Assembly (NCBI GenBank): GCA_913054485.1
Contig: CAJXHQ010000271.1
Location: forward strand, 1 to 5,229
DNA: 5,229 nt
Reading direction: 5' to 3'
Origin: an uncultured Paracoccaceae bacterium
GTDB lineage: Bacteria; Pseudomonadota; Alphaproteobacteria; Rhodobacterales; Rhodobacteraceae
The notes under the pieces: generated by a model
The model's database searches: none
What the model was told of the DNA's origin: nothing
The model's input: only the letters and a program-made list of their open reading frames with translations
Translations under genes and position numbers: made by a program
In this document: positions 1-5,229 of the stretch, piece by piece
Layout of the letters: each line of letters opens with the position of its first letter
How positions within the stretch are numbered: position 1 is the first letter of the stretch

Positions 1-521
1 GCCTGTTACTGCCGGTGACATTGCCTGCCCTGCTGCTTGCCGCGGCGGGCTGCGAAAACACGGTCAGCTCGCAGGCCGGCCCGGTCACACGCGCCGCGCA
101 GGCCGCCCCCGAGGGCGCGCCGGAGGGCAGCTGCTGGGAGCGGCGGGTCCCCCCCGCTATTATCGAAACGGTAACCCTGCAGCAGGTGATCACCCCGGCA
201 GAAACCGGCGCCAACGGGGCGATCCTGCAGCCGGCGGCCTACCGGACGGAAACCCGCCAGCAGATCGTGCGCCCGCGCGCGATCTCCTGGATCGAGACCC
301 CCTGCCCGGCACAGATGACGCCGGAGTTCATCGCCTCCGTCCAGCGCGCGCTGGAGGCCCGGGGGTTCTATCCCGGCACTGCAACGGGCCGCATGGACGG
401 GACCACGCTGGCGGCCATCCGGCTTTACCAGCAGGACCTGGGGATCGAGGCCGCGGGCCTTTCGCTGGAGGCCGCGCGCAGGCTGGGGCTGGTCGCCGTG
501 GACGTGCCGCAGGCCGGATAG
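1..521 (+). CDS. Peptidoglycan-binding (PG_binding_1-like) lipoprotein, 5' end outside window
   Basis: Probable envelope lipoprotein that binds peptidoglycan non-catalytically. The frame is open from base 3 and ends at TAG 519-521. The visible N-terminus is a hydrophobic run (LLLPVTLPALLLAAAGC) ending in a lipobox-like LAAAGC whose cysteine codon is at 51-53. This looks like the h-region of a lipoprotein signal whose charged start lies left of the window. A GTG at 15 is possible but would leave an unusually short signal without positive charge. After the cysteine comes an Ala/Pro/Gly-rich linker, then a conserved-looking module (SCWERRVPPAIIETVT ... QPAAYRTETRQQIV ... ETPCP) with two cysteines. 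The C-terminal ~60 residues match a PG_binding_1 fold: TPEFIASVQRALEARGFYPG, then TGRMDGTTLAAIRLYQQDLG, then a LSLEAARRLGL helix. No hydrolase domain is visible, so structural anchoring is more likely than wall cleavage. The substrate is inferred from the family. Confidence 0.82.
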   Translation, partial: LLLPVTLPALLLAAAGCENTVSSQAGPVTRAAQAAPEGAPEGSCWERRVPPAIIETVTLQQVITPAETGANGAILQPAAYRTETRQQIVRPRAISWIETPCPAQMTPEFIASVQRALEARGFYPGTATGRMDGTTLAAIRLYQQDLGIEAAGLSLEAARRLGLVAVDVPQAG

Positions 522-557
522 ACTGGTTTCAGCGCGGCCCGCCGCTACCTTCCCGGC

Positions 558-893
558 ATGGAACCGGACACCTCCGCCTATCAGGCATTTAAGCTGCTGC
601 TGGCGGAATACCTGCCGGTCAGCCGCGATGTCCTGCATGTGCTGATCGGGCTCGGCTTTATGCTGGCAGCCCTGACGGCGGCCCGCGGGCGGCCTGCGTT
701 CAGGCCTCTCCTCATTGCCGCCATCGGTGCGCTTCTGCTGGGCTGTGCCATGGAGCTGCTGGACCGGCGGGATGATCTGCGCATGCTCGGCCGCTGGCGC
801 TGGCGGGAAAGCCTCGCCGATGTGCTGCGCACCGCAGCGATCCCGGCACTGGCGGCAGCAGCGGCTGCCCTGAACCGGTTGCGCCGCCGCTGA
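558..893 (+). CDS. Small membrane protein of unknown function, three predicted helices
   Basis: An 111-residue protein not recognised with confidence. Hydrophobic segments lie at about residues 25-42 (VLHVLIGLGFMLAALTAA), 50-68 (LLIAAIGALLLGCAMELL) and 88-105 (an Ala-rich stretch). A charged loop at 69-87 contains LDRRDDLRMLGRWRWRES, and the C-terminus is basic (NRLRRR), suggesting a cytoplasmic tail. His27 in the first helix, Glu66 at the end of the second and an ESLADVLRT run before the third recall the spacing of polar residues in VanZ-like proteins, but this resemblance is weak. The ATG at 558 is 36 bases after the upstream lipoprotein gene on the same strand. There is no convincing Shine-Dalgarno, so it may depend on read-through from that gene. 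A terminator follows directly. That it is a real gene is supported by the membrane pattern, the operon-like spacing and the terminator placement. Confidence 0.68.
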   Translation: MEPDTSAYQAFKLLLAEYLPVSRDVLHVLIGLGFMLAALTAARGRPAFRPLLIAAIGALLLGCAMELLDRRDDLRMLGRWRWRESLADVLRTAAIPALAAAAAALNRLRRR

Positions 894-901
894 AGCGCAC
901 G

Positions 902-934
902 AAAAACGGCGCCCTGCGAGGGGCGCCGCTCTTT
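902..934. terminator. Bidirectional intrinsic terminator between convergent genes
   Basis: A perfect 8-bp GC stem (CGGCGCCC at 907-914 pairing with GGGCGCCG at 921-928) has a 6-base loop (TGCGAG). Five A's at 902-906 become a T tract after the stem on the - strand, and CTCTTT follows the stem on the + strand. It lies 8 bases after the + strand membrane-protein gene and 16 bases beyond the stop of the - strand phosphatase, so it can serve both. The - strand side has the better T tract. Confidence 0.82.
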
Positions 935-950
935 GCAATGATCTGGCAGC

Positions 951-2834
951 TCAGCCGAAGGCCTTGCCGTCCTCACGCCACACGGAGACAACCGAGGAGC
1001 GCGGCTTGCCTGCGCCGTCCGGCCAGGAGCCGCCCGGGTGCTGCACGCCGACAAAGGCCACTTTTTTGTCTGCCGACCAGCACAGGCCGGTAACTTCGGC
1101 GCCGTAAGGCACGGTCATGAAGCGGATGATCTCGCCGGTCTCAGGGTCGCCAACCAGCATCTGGTTGTTGCCCATGCCCTCAAAATCGCCTTCGTTCTTG
1201 TAGTTTCCGTCGGTCTGGATCCACAGCAGCCCGTCCGAGGAGAACTGCATGCCGTCGGGCGAGTTGAACAGGTTGCCCGCGTTCACATTTTCGGACCCGC
1301 CGTATTCGTTGCCGTAGAGCTTCGGGTTGCCGGCCATGACATAGAGATCCCAGGCGAAGATATCCGCCGCGTGATTTTCATCAACCGGGGTCCAGCGCAC
1401 GATCTGGCCGTAGTTGTTGGTCTCGCGCGGGTTCACCGCGTTGACCGAGGTGTCATCGCCGCCCGCGTTGGGTTTCACACCGCGGTTCTTGTTGTTGGTC
1501 AGCGCGCAGTAGGCTTCGACCTTCAGCGGGTTGGAGGCGACCCATTCGGGGCGGTCCATGGTGGTGCCGCCCGCCGCCGAGGCCGCCATACGGGTGAAGC
1601 AGAGGATTTCTGCCGCGTCCATGCCGGTGGTCTCAGGCGTCAGCGCCAGCCATTCGCCGCTCTGGTCGTCGTTGAACTTGGCAACGTACAGCACACCGTC
1701 ATCCAGCAGGCCCTCGGTCGGGCCGCCTTGGGTGTACACACCGTTAGAGACATAGCGGTAGAGATATTCGCCGCGTTCGTCATCGCCCATGTAGACCACG
1801 ATGCGGCCGTCTTTGGCGTGCACCATTTCGGCGTTTTCGTGCTTGAAACGGCCCAGAGCGGTGCGCTTCACCGGGGTCGAGGACGGGTCGGAGGGGTCGA
1901 TCTCGGTGATGAAACCGTGGCGGTGGGGCTCGTTCGGCTCCTGTGACAGGTCATAGCGCGCGTCGAACTTCTCATAGGCGTAGCGGCTTTGACCGCCGAT
2001 GCCGTAGCGCTTGTAGCCTGCGCCCTCGGGCTCGGCGCCGGTGGTGCCGAAATAGCCGTTGAAGTTTTCTTCGCAGGTCAGATAGGTGTCCCAAAGGGTC
2101 CGGCCCGAGCCGCAGTTGTTCATGGTGCCCTTGACGGTCATGCCCTTCGGGTCCGCCTTGGTCTGCACCAGCGCGTGGCCTGCCAGCGGGCCTGCGATGG
2201 CCATTTCGGTCTCATGGGTGATGCGGCGGTTATAGGCGCTGTCCACCACAACTTTGAAGCCGTTGCCGTTGTCGGCAACTTCCATCACGGTCACACCCTG
2301 CAGGTTCTTCAGCAGCTTCACTTCGTCTGCGTTCTGCGGCGTGCCCTCGGAGGCGGCGGGCAGGTTGATCTTGGCGTTCACATATTCGGAGTTCACCGCG
2401 ATCAGCTGCTTTCCGTCGACTTCGAACAGCTCCATGCCGTCGGTGTTTTCACCAAAGACGCGGTCGGACATATCGGCAGAGACACCAGTTTCAGCGGAAT
2501 AGGCTCCTTCGGCGTCGGACCACAGCGCGTCGCCCCAGCGGACCAGAACATTGGACTGGAAACCGGCCGGAACGTGGATCTCGAAATCGGTGGCGATATC
2601 CACCGGCTGGAACCCGAAGCGGGAGGCGCCAATGGCACGGGCCGCAGTTGTCGAGCTCATCAGGCCGGTGCCGAAGACTGCAGCGCCGGAGCCGAAGGCC
2701 AGCGCGCCGCCAAGAAAGCCGCGGCGCGAGACCGCGCGGTCGACCACCTGGTCAAACTGGTTCTGCGCCGGGCGCGGGTCGCGGGCTTCGTCAAAGTCGT
2801 CCCAGGAAAGATCGGTGAGGGATTTATCCGCCAT
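951..2834 (-). CDS. phoX: PhoX-family (DUF839) alkaline phosphatase, Tat-exported
   Basis: Predicted periplasmic or secreted phosphatase that releases phosphate from phosphomonoesters; the characterised PhoX enzymes are iron- and calcium-dependent. The 627-residue length is usual for the family. The N-terminus carries a long acidic n-region, then a twin-arginine motif SRRGFLG at residues 36-42, a hydrophobic stretch to about 62 and a likely cleavage after AARA (~67). Family motifs follow in order: NNCGSGRT (239-246, with Cys241 the likely metal-bridging cysteine), TCEEN (253-257), HRHGF (304-308), GRFKHENAEM (328-337), YMGDDERGEYLYRYVS (348-363), RPEWV (428-432), ALTNN (444-448), SPDGMQF (525-531), WIQTDGN (538-544) and VQHPGG (597-602). 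Together they describe the DUF839 beta-propeller with its metal site intact. The start is the ATG at 2834, with a modest AAGAGA 7 bases upstream. It appears to be a single-gene transcript, between its own leader and a terminator. Phosphate control is expected from the family, but no clear Pho box is visible. The assignment to PhoX rather than an uncharacterised DUF839 subgroup is strong but rests on motif recall. Confidence 0.93.
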   Translation of the reverse strand: MADKSLTDLSWDDFDEARDPRPAQNQFDQVVDRAVSRRGFLGGALAFGSGAAVFGTGLMSSTTAARAIGASRFGFQPVDIATDFEIHVPAGFQSNVLVRWGDALWSDAEGAYSAETGVSADMSDRVFGENTDGMELFEVDGKQLIAVNSEYVNAKINLPAASEGTPQNADEVKLLKNLQGVTVMEVADNGNGFKVVVDSAYNRRITHETEMAIAGPLAGHALVQTKADPKGMTVKGTMNNCGSGRTLWDTYLTCEENFNGYFGTTGAEPEGAGYKRYGIGGQSRYAYEKFDARYDLSQEPNEPHRHGFITEIDPSDPSSTPVKRTALGRFKHENAEMVHAKDGRIVVYMGDDERGEYLYRYVSNGVYTQGGPTEGLLDDGVLYVAKFNDDQSGEWLALTPETTGMDAAEILCFTRMAASAAGGTTMDRPEWVASNPLKVEAYCALTNNKNRGVKPNAGGDDTSVNAVNPRETNNYGQIVRWTPVDENHAADIFAWDLYVMAGNPKLYGNEYGGSENVNAGNLFNSPDGMQFSSDGLLWIQTDGNYKNEGDFEGMGNNQMLVGDPETGEIIRFMTVPYGAEVTGLCWSADKKVAFVGVQHPGGSWPDGAGKPRSSVVSVWREDGKAFG

Positions 2835-2974
2835 GGTTTTATCTCTTGCTGAATATTGAAGTGGCTAGAAGGCAGGCGCGTAACCTGCACCGGCTGGCGG
2901 CAGGGATAGATAGCCCCTTTAACAGAGATGTTTCCCTTTCTTTGCAGTTCCGTGTCGTTTTGGGCTGGCGGGAC

Positions 2975-3005
2975 AAAAAAGGCCGGGCAATGCGCCCGGC
3001 CTTTT
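2975..3005 (-). terminator. Intrinsic terminator of the Do-family protease gene
   Basis: A GC-rich stem (GGCCGGGC 2981-2988 with GCCCGGCC 2994-3001) has a 5-base loop and extends through A/T pairs (AAAA 2977-2980 with TTTT 3002-3005). The six A's at 2975-2980 give a T6 tract on the - strand. It begins 23 bases beyond the protease stop codon. The T tract on the + strand (3002-3005) is shorter, and no + strand gene needs it. Confidence 0.88.
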
Positions 3006-3028
3006 CCGTTTCTGCCATGCGAGCCAGA

Positions 3029-4519
3029 TCACTCGCTGAGGTTAAGCGCGACAAAACGCGGCTCGCCATTACGGCGCACAAGCAGCAGCAGAGATTTGCG
3101 GCCAGCCTCCTGGGCCTCGGCCATGCGGGCGTCCAGATCCTTGATCGAGGTCACCTTCTGCTGGCCCGCCTCGGTGATGATGTCACCGGCGCGCAGGCCC
3201 TTTTCCCAGGCTTCCGAAGTTTCGTCGACCGACAGGACCACCAGGCCCTCGGTGTCGGGGCCGGCGCCCAGCTCGCTGCGCATCTCATCGGTCAGGGTGC
3301 CGACGGTAAGGCCCAGCAGCTCCTTCTCGGTGGTGTCAGGGGCATCGCCCTCATCGGAGGAGGTGGAGGAGGAGCCGCGTTCAGCGTCTTCGCGGCGGCC
3401 AAGCGTGACCAGCACGGTCTGGGTGCCGCCGTCGCGGTGAACCAGCACCCGCACGGCCTTGCCGACCTCGGTATTGCCGACCTGACGGACCAGGGCGCGG
3501 GTGTCATCCACGTCCACCCCGTCAAAGCTGAGGATCACATCGCCCGCCAGCAGGCCTGCTTCCTTGGCCGGGCCTTCCGGAACATCGGTCACCAATGCGC
3601 CTGCGGCCTTGTCCAGCCCCATGGCATCGGCCAGATCCTCATCCACGTCCTGGATGCGCACGCCCAGCCAGCCGCGGCGGGTTTCACCGTATTCCTTCAG
3701 CTGGTCCACCACGCGGGTCACCACATTGGAGGCCATCGAGAAGCCGATGCCGATGGAGCCGCCGTTGGGCGACAGGATGGCGGTGTTCACGCCGATCACG
3801 TTGCCGTCCATGTTGAACAGCGGCCCGCCCGAGTTGCCCCGGTTGATGGCGGCGTCAGTCTGGATGTAATCATCGTAAGAGCCGGACAGCTCGCGGTTGC
3901 GGGCCGAAACGATACCGGCCGAGACCGAGAAGCCCTGCCCCAGCGGGTTGCCCATGGCCACCACCCAGTCGCCGACGCGGGCGGTGTCGCTGTCACCGAA
4001 GCTGACGTAGGTCAGCGGCATCGGCGCTTCGACCTTCAGCAGCGCGATATCAGTGTTAGGATCCCTGCCGACCACCTCAGCGGGCAGGCGTTCCTTGGGC
4101 TGGCCATCGCCAGGGAAGAACTCGATCAGGATCTCGTCGGCTTCCTCGATGACGTGGTTGTTGGTGACGATGAACCCATCCTCAGAAATCACGAAACCCG
4201 ATCCCAGCGCCGAGGAGCGGCGCGGCCGGTTGCCCTCGCCGTTGTTGCGGTCCTGAAACTCGCGGAAGAAGTCTTCGAAGGGGGAGCCTTCGGGCACAAT
4301 GCCCTGCGGCCCGCTGCGCCCTTCGACGACGGTGGATGTGGTGATGTTGACCACCGCCGGGCTGATCTTCTCGGCCAGCGGCGCGAGGCTTTCGGGCCGG
4401 GCGGAGGCGGTGACCGCCTGGGCCAGCACCAGAAGCGCCGAGACAAGGCCGAGCCACATCAGGCGCAAAAAGGCCGGGCTGCTTTGGTGGGAAGAAACTG
4501 CAATTGCCTGTGGCTGCAC
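3029..4519 (-). CDS. degP: Do/HtrA-family periplasmic serine endoprotease with two PDZ domains (DegP/DegQ/MucD type)
   Basis: Envelope quality-control protease/chaperone acting on misfolded periplasmic proteins. With the start chosen here it has 496 residues. A signal peptide has its hydrophobic core at about 21-36 (MWLGLVSALLVLAQAV) and a predicted cut after TASA (~40). The trypsin-like domain spans about 42-275 with the full triad: His122 (NNHVI), Asp157 (NTDIALLK) and Ser230 (GNSGGPLF). PDZ1 spans about 283-374 (GWLGVRIQDV ... AGLLAGDVI), and PDZ2 about 400-496 (LLGLTVGTL ... KGLRAGDIITEAG). A Ser/Asp/Glu-rich linker at 375-399 (SSSTSSDEGDAPDTTEKE) joins them. The loop before the catalytic core is short, closer to DegQ/MucD than to E. 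coli DegP, so the symbol is approximate. The start is the GTG at 4519, because AAGGAG lies 8 bases upstream. The frame is open further to 4621, but those 34 extra residues would bury the signal peptide. ATG at residue 21 lacks a ribosome site. Downstream of hflC-DUF2065 on the same strand and followed by a terminator. Confidence 0.93.
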   Translation of the reverse strand: MQPQAIAVSSHQSSPAFLRLMWLGLVSALLVLAQAVTASARPESLAPLAEKISPAVVNITTSTVVEGRSGPQGIVPEGSPFEDFFREFQDRNNGEGNRPRRSSALGSGFVISEDGFIVTNNHVIEEADEILIEFFPGDGQPKERLPAEVVGRDPNTDIALLKVEAPMPLTYVSFGDSDTARVGDWVVAMGNPLGQGFSVSAGIVSARNRELSGSYDDYIQTDAAINRGNSGGPLFNMDGNVIGVNTAILSPNGGSIGIGFSMASNVVTRVVDQLKEYGETRRGWLGVRIQDVDEDLADAMGLDKAAGALVTDVPEGPAKEAGLLAGDVILSFDGVDVDDTRALVRQVGNTEVGKAVRVLVHRDGGTQTVLVTLGRREDAERGSSSTSSDEGDAPDTTEKELLGLTVGTLTDEMRSELGAGPDTEGLVVLSVDETSEAWEKGLRAGDIITEAGQQKVTSIKDLDARMAEAQEAGRKSLLLLVRRNGEPRFVALNLSE

Positions 4520-4527
4520 GGGGATTA

Positions 4528-4533
4528 CTCCTT
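4528..4533 (-). promoter_or_regulatory. Shine-Dalgarno that fixes the protease start
   Basis: CTCCTT on the given strand reads AAGGAG on the - strand, with 8 bases to the GTG at 4517-4519. It is the strongest ribosome binding site in the window. It lies inside the frame that stays open to 4621, so an automatic longest-frame call would miss the true start. Confidence 0.85.
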
Positions 4534-4601
4534 GGTCAAAGCCGTTCTTGTTCTTGTGCTTCACGCTGGCCGCAAACGGCCCCGCAAAGGCTGTGGCCCT
4601 C

Positions 4602-4629
4602 AATGTAGTCACTCCGGCCAATCCCGCAA
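4602..4629 (-). promoter_or_regulatory. Weak sigma70-like promoter candidate for the protease gene
   Basis: On the - strand, TTGCGG (4629-4624) is followed after 16 bases by TACATT (4607-4602), about 70-80 bases before the Shine-Dalgarno. The match is only partial (3/6 and 4/6 to the consensus hexamers). Alphaproteobacterial promoters are often poor matches, and the leader of about 220 bases after DUF2065 makes a separate promoter plausible. I could not fit a heat-shock (RpoH) or extracytoplasmic sigma-factor motif here. Confidence 0.22.
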
Positions 4630-4699
4630 TAAATGTTGCAAGGATTCACCGGTGCGTGAGCGCGGTTGAACTGTGCCACGGTGGAACCCCGCAAGCACG

Positions 4700-4721
4700 G
4701 GCAAAATTAGGGGAATTTGCC
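4700..4721. repeat. Inverted repeat / hairpin between DUF2065 and the protease gene
   Basis: GGCAAAATT (4700-4708) pairs with AATTTGCC (4714-4721) around a 5-base loop (AGGGG), with one bulged A. It lies 19 bases beyond the DUF2065 stop. On the - strand the stem ends with TTTTGCCC rather than a proper T tract, so it is not a convincing intrinsic terminator. It could be a partial terminator, an mRNA-stability hairpin protecting the hflKC-DUF2065 message, or an operator half-site pair. The structure is seen; any function is inference. Confidence 0.4.
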
Positions 4722-4740
4722 AGGAAAGGCGGCAGCGTGG

Positions 4741-4935
4741 TCACGCGCCCAGCTGATGGGCCAGCCAGATCAGCGCCAAGCCCAGCGCCAGTGCCGCCAT
4801 GCCTGCAGTGCGGCGCTGCTCTTCCGGCAGGGCACGCTGCATCTCAAGCAGGCGTTCAACAAGCGAAGGGGCCAGCACATAGACCAGCCCCTCCACAACC
4901 AATACCAGCCCAAGAGCCAGAATGATCTCTGCCAT
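4741..4935 (-). CDS. DUF2065 (YjeT-like) small inner-membrane protein
   Basis: A 64-residue protein with two hydrophobic helices: residues 3-21 (EIILALGLVLVVEGLVYVL) and about 45-60 (GMAALALGLALIWLAH). They are joined by an amphipathic charged loop (ERLLEMQRALPEEQRRTAG). The EGLVYVLAP motif and the G-x-x-A-L-x-L-G-x-x-L-I-W pattern of the second helix match DUF2065, the family of E. coli YjeT, which also lies next to hflC. The ATG at 4933-4935 follows the hflC stop by 2 bases, so translation is probably coupled; the only ribosome-site-like sequence is a weak GGGCGGT inside the hflC end. Its biochemical function is unknown. Its position suggests a role around the HflKC-FtsH complex, which is inference. 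Confidence 0.9.
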   Translation of the reverse strand: MAEIILALGLVLVVEGLVYVLAPSLVERLLEMQRALPEEQRRTAGMAALALGLALIWLAHQLGA

Positions 4936-4937
4936 CT

Positions 4938-5229
4938 TTACCGCCCGGTCGAGGACTTCAGGTAGTTGAAGAACTCATTGTCCGGGCTCAGCACCAGCGA
5001 GGAATTGCCTTCCTGCATGGAATGCGAATAGGCGCTCAGCGAACGGTAGAACTCGAAGAACTCAGGATCCGCGCCATAGGCTTCGGCAAAGATCGAGTTT
5101 CGCTCGGCGTCAGCTTCACCGCGGATCACTTCCGCCTCACGCTGTGCTTCGGAGACCAGCTCTACCACGGTACGGTCGGCCTGGGCGCGAACCCGCAGTG
5201 CGGCTTCTTCACCGCGGGCGATCTCATCC
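4938..5229 (-). CDS. hflC: HflC, protease modulator of the SPFH family, C-terminal part only
   Basis: HflC partners HflK in an inner-membrane SPFH/stomatin-like cage around FtsH and tunes its proteolysis of membrane proteins. Only the last 96 codons are visible; the gene continues past the right edge (family members are about 290 residues). The frame is open to the edge, reading DEIARGEEAALRVRAQADRT before a GTG at 5168 that is internal, not the start. An Ala/Glu/Arg-rich helix (SEAQREAEVIRGEADAERN) is the end of the SPFH coiled coil. It is followed by the signature FAEAYGADPEFFEFYRSL, a short helix (SAYSHSMQ) and the conserved tail LVLSPDNEFFNYL. The stop is TAA at 4938-4940. It is the upstream gene of a - strand cluster with DUF2065 and the Do-family protease; hflK is expected further upstream, outside the window. 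Confidence 0.95.
   Translation of the reverse strand, partial: DEIARGEEAALRVRAQADRTVVELVSEAQREAEVIRGEADAERNSIFAEAYGADPEFFEFYRSLSAYSHSMQEGNSSLVLSPDNEFFNYLKSSTGR

Noticed and set aside
6..938. A 310-codon - strand frame opposite the lipoprotein and small membrane protein genes.
   Set aside because: It runs through the terminator hairpin and both + strand genes, with Gln/Arg/Gly-rich composition and no motif. The + strand frames have a lipobox, a peptidoglycan-binding domain and membrane helices instead.
1038..1946. A 302-codon + strand frame, and another at 1989-2852, opposite the phosphatase.
   Set aside because: Low-complexity Val/Gly/His translation with no domain. Both lie entirely inside phoX, whose motifs are clear in the opposite frame.
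4568..4581. A short hairpin GGCCG-CAAA-CGGCC in the protease leader.
   Set aside because: A five-pair stem is expected by chance in sequence this GC-rich, and it does not cover the Shine-Dalgarno, so I do not claim a riboswitch or thermosensor.
2846..4669. A 607-codon open frame on the + strand opposite the protease gene.
   Set aside because: Its translation is rich in Gly/Ala/His/Arg with no recognisable motif. It starts at a weak TTG and mirrors a protease with an intact catalytic triad. It is the usual antisense shadow of a GC-rich gene.
4299..4925. A 208-codon + strand frame spanning the protease 5' end, its leader and DUF2065.
   Set aside because: It crosses two genes and a regulatory gap in antisense, is Pro/Ala-rich and has no ribosome site. 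DUF2065 on the other strand is a clear family match.
1..5229. Search for CRISPR repeats, insertion sequences, tRNA genes, phage attachment sites or toxin-antitoxin pairs.
   Set aside because: No spaced direct repeats, transposase motifs, cloverleaf sequences or paired small genes of that type were seen. The gaps are all under 300 bases and are explained by leaders and terminators.

Overview
The window looks like ordinary chromosome of a GC-rich alphaproteobacterium. Rhodobacteraceae (the Roseobacter side, e.g. a Leisingera/Phaeobacter/Ruegeria relative) is the most likely source. This rests on the high G+C, the strong third-position GC in the genes, the style of the peptidoglycan-binding lipoprotein, and the order hflC - DUF2065 - Do-family protease. 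The genus is inference. I see no insertion sequence, integrase, CRISPR array, tRNA, rRNA or composition break.

Layout from left to right: (1) On the + strand, the end of a peptidoglycan-binding lipoprotein gene (to 521) is followed after 36 bases by a small three-helix membrane protein of unknown function (558-893). (2) A hairpin with T-rich flanks on both strands (902-934) separates this pair from a convergent gene. (3) On the - strand, a Tat-exported PhoX/DUF839-type alkaline phosphatase occupies 951-2834. (4) After a 194-base intergenic stretch, most of which is the phoX leader plus a clear terminator (2975-3005), comes a - strand periplasmic Do/HtrA-family serine protease with two PDZ domains. 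I place its start at a GTG at 4519 because of a perfect AAGGAG. (5) A 221-base leader with a small hairpin and a weak promoter candidate separates the protease from a 64-residue DUF2065 membrane protein (4741-4935). That gene starts 2 bases after the stop of hflC, whose 3' third runs off the right edge.

Functionally, the right half is an envelope protein quality-control cluster. HflC (with HflK, expected just outside the window) forms the SPFH complex that controls the FtsH protease in the inner membrane, and the Do-family protease degrades or refolds damaged periplasmic proteins. DUF2065 sits between them and is translationally linked to hflC, but its role is unknown. The left half is a phosphate-scavenging phosphatase with its own terminator and leader, and an unrelated cell-envelope gene pair. 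I found no convincing new biological system. The items listed under findings are modest: a start-site decision, regulatory elements that need testing, and two small membrane proteins of unknown function.
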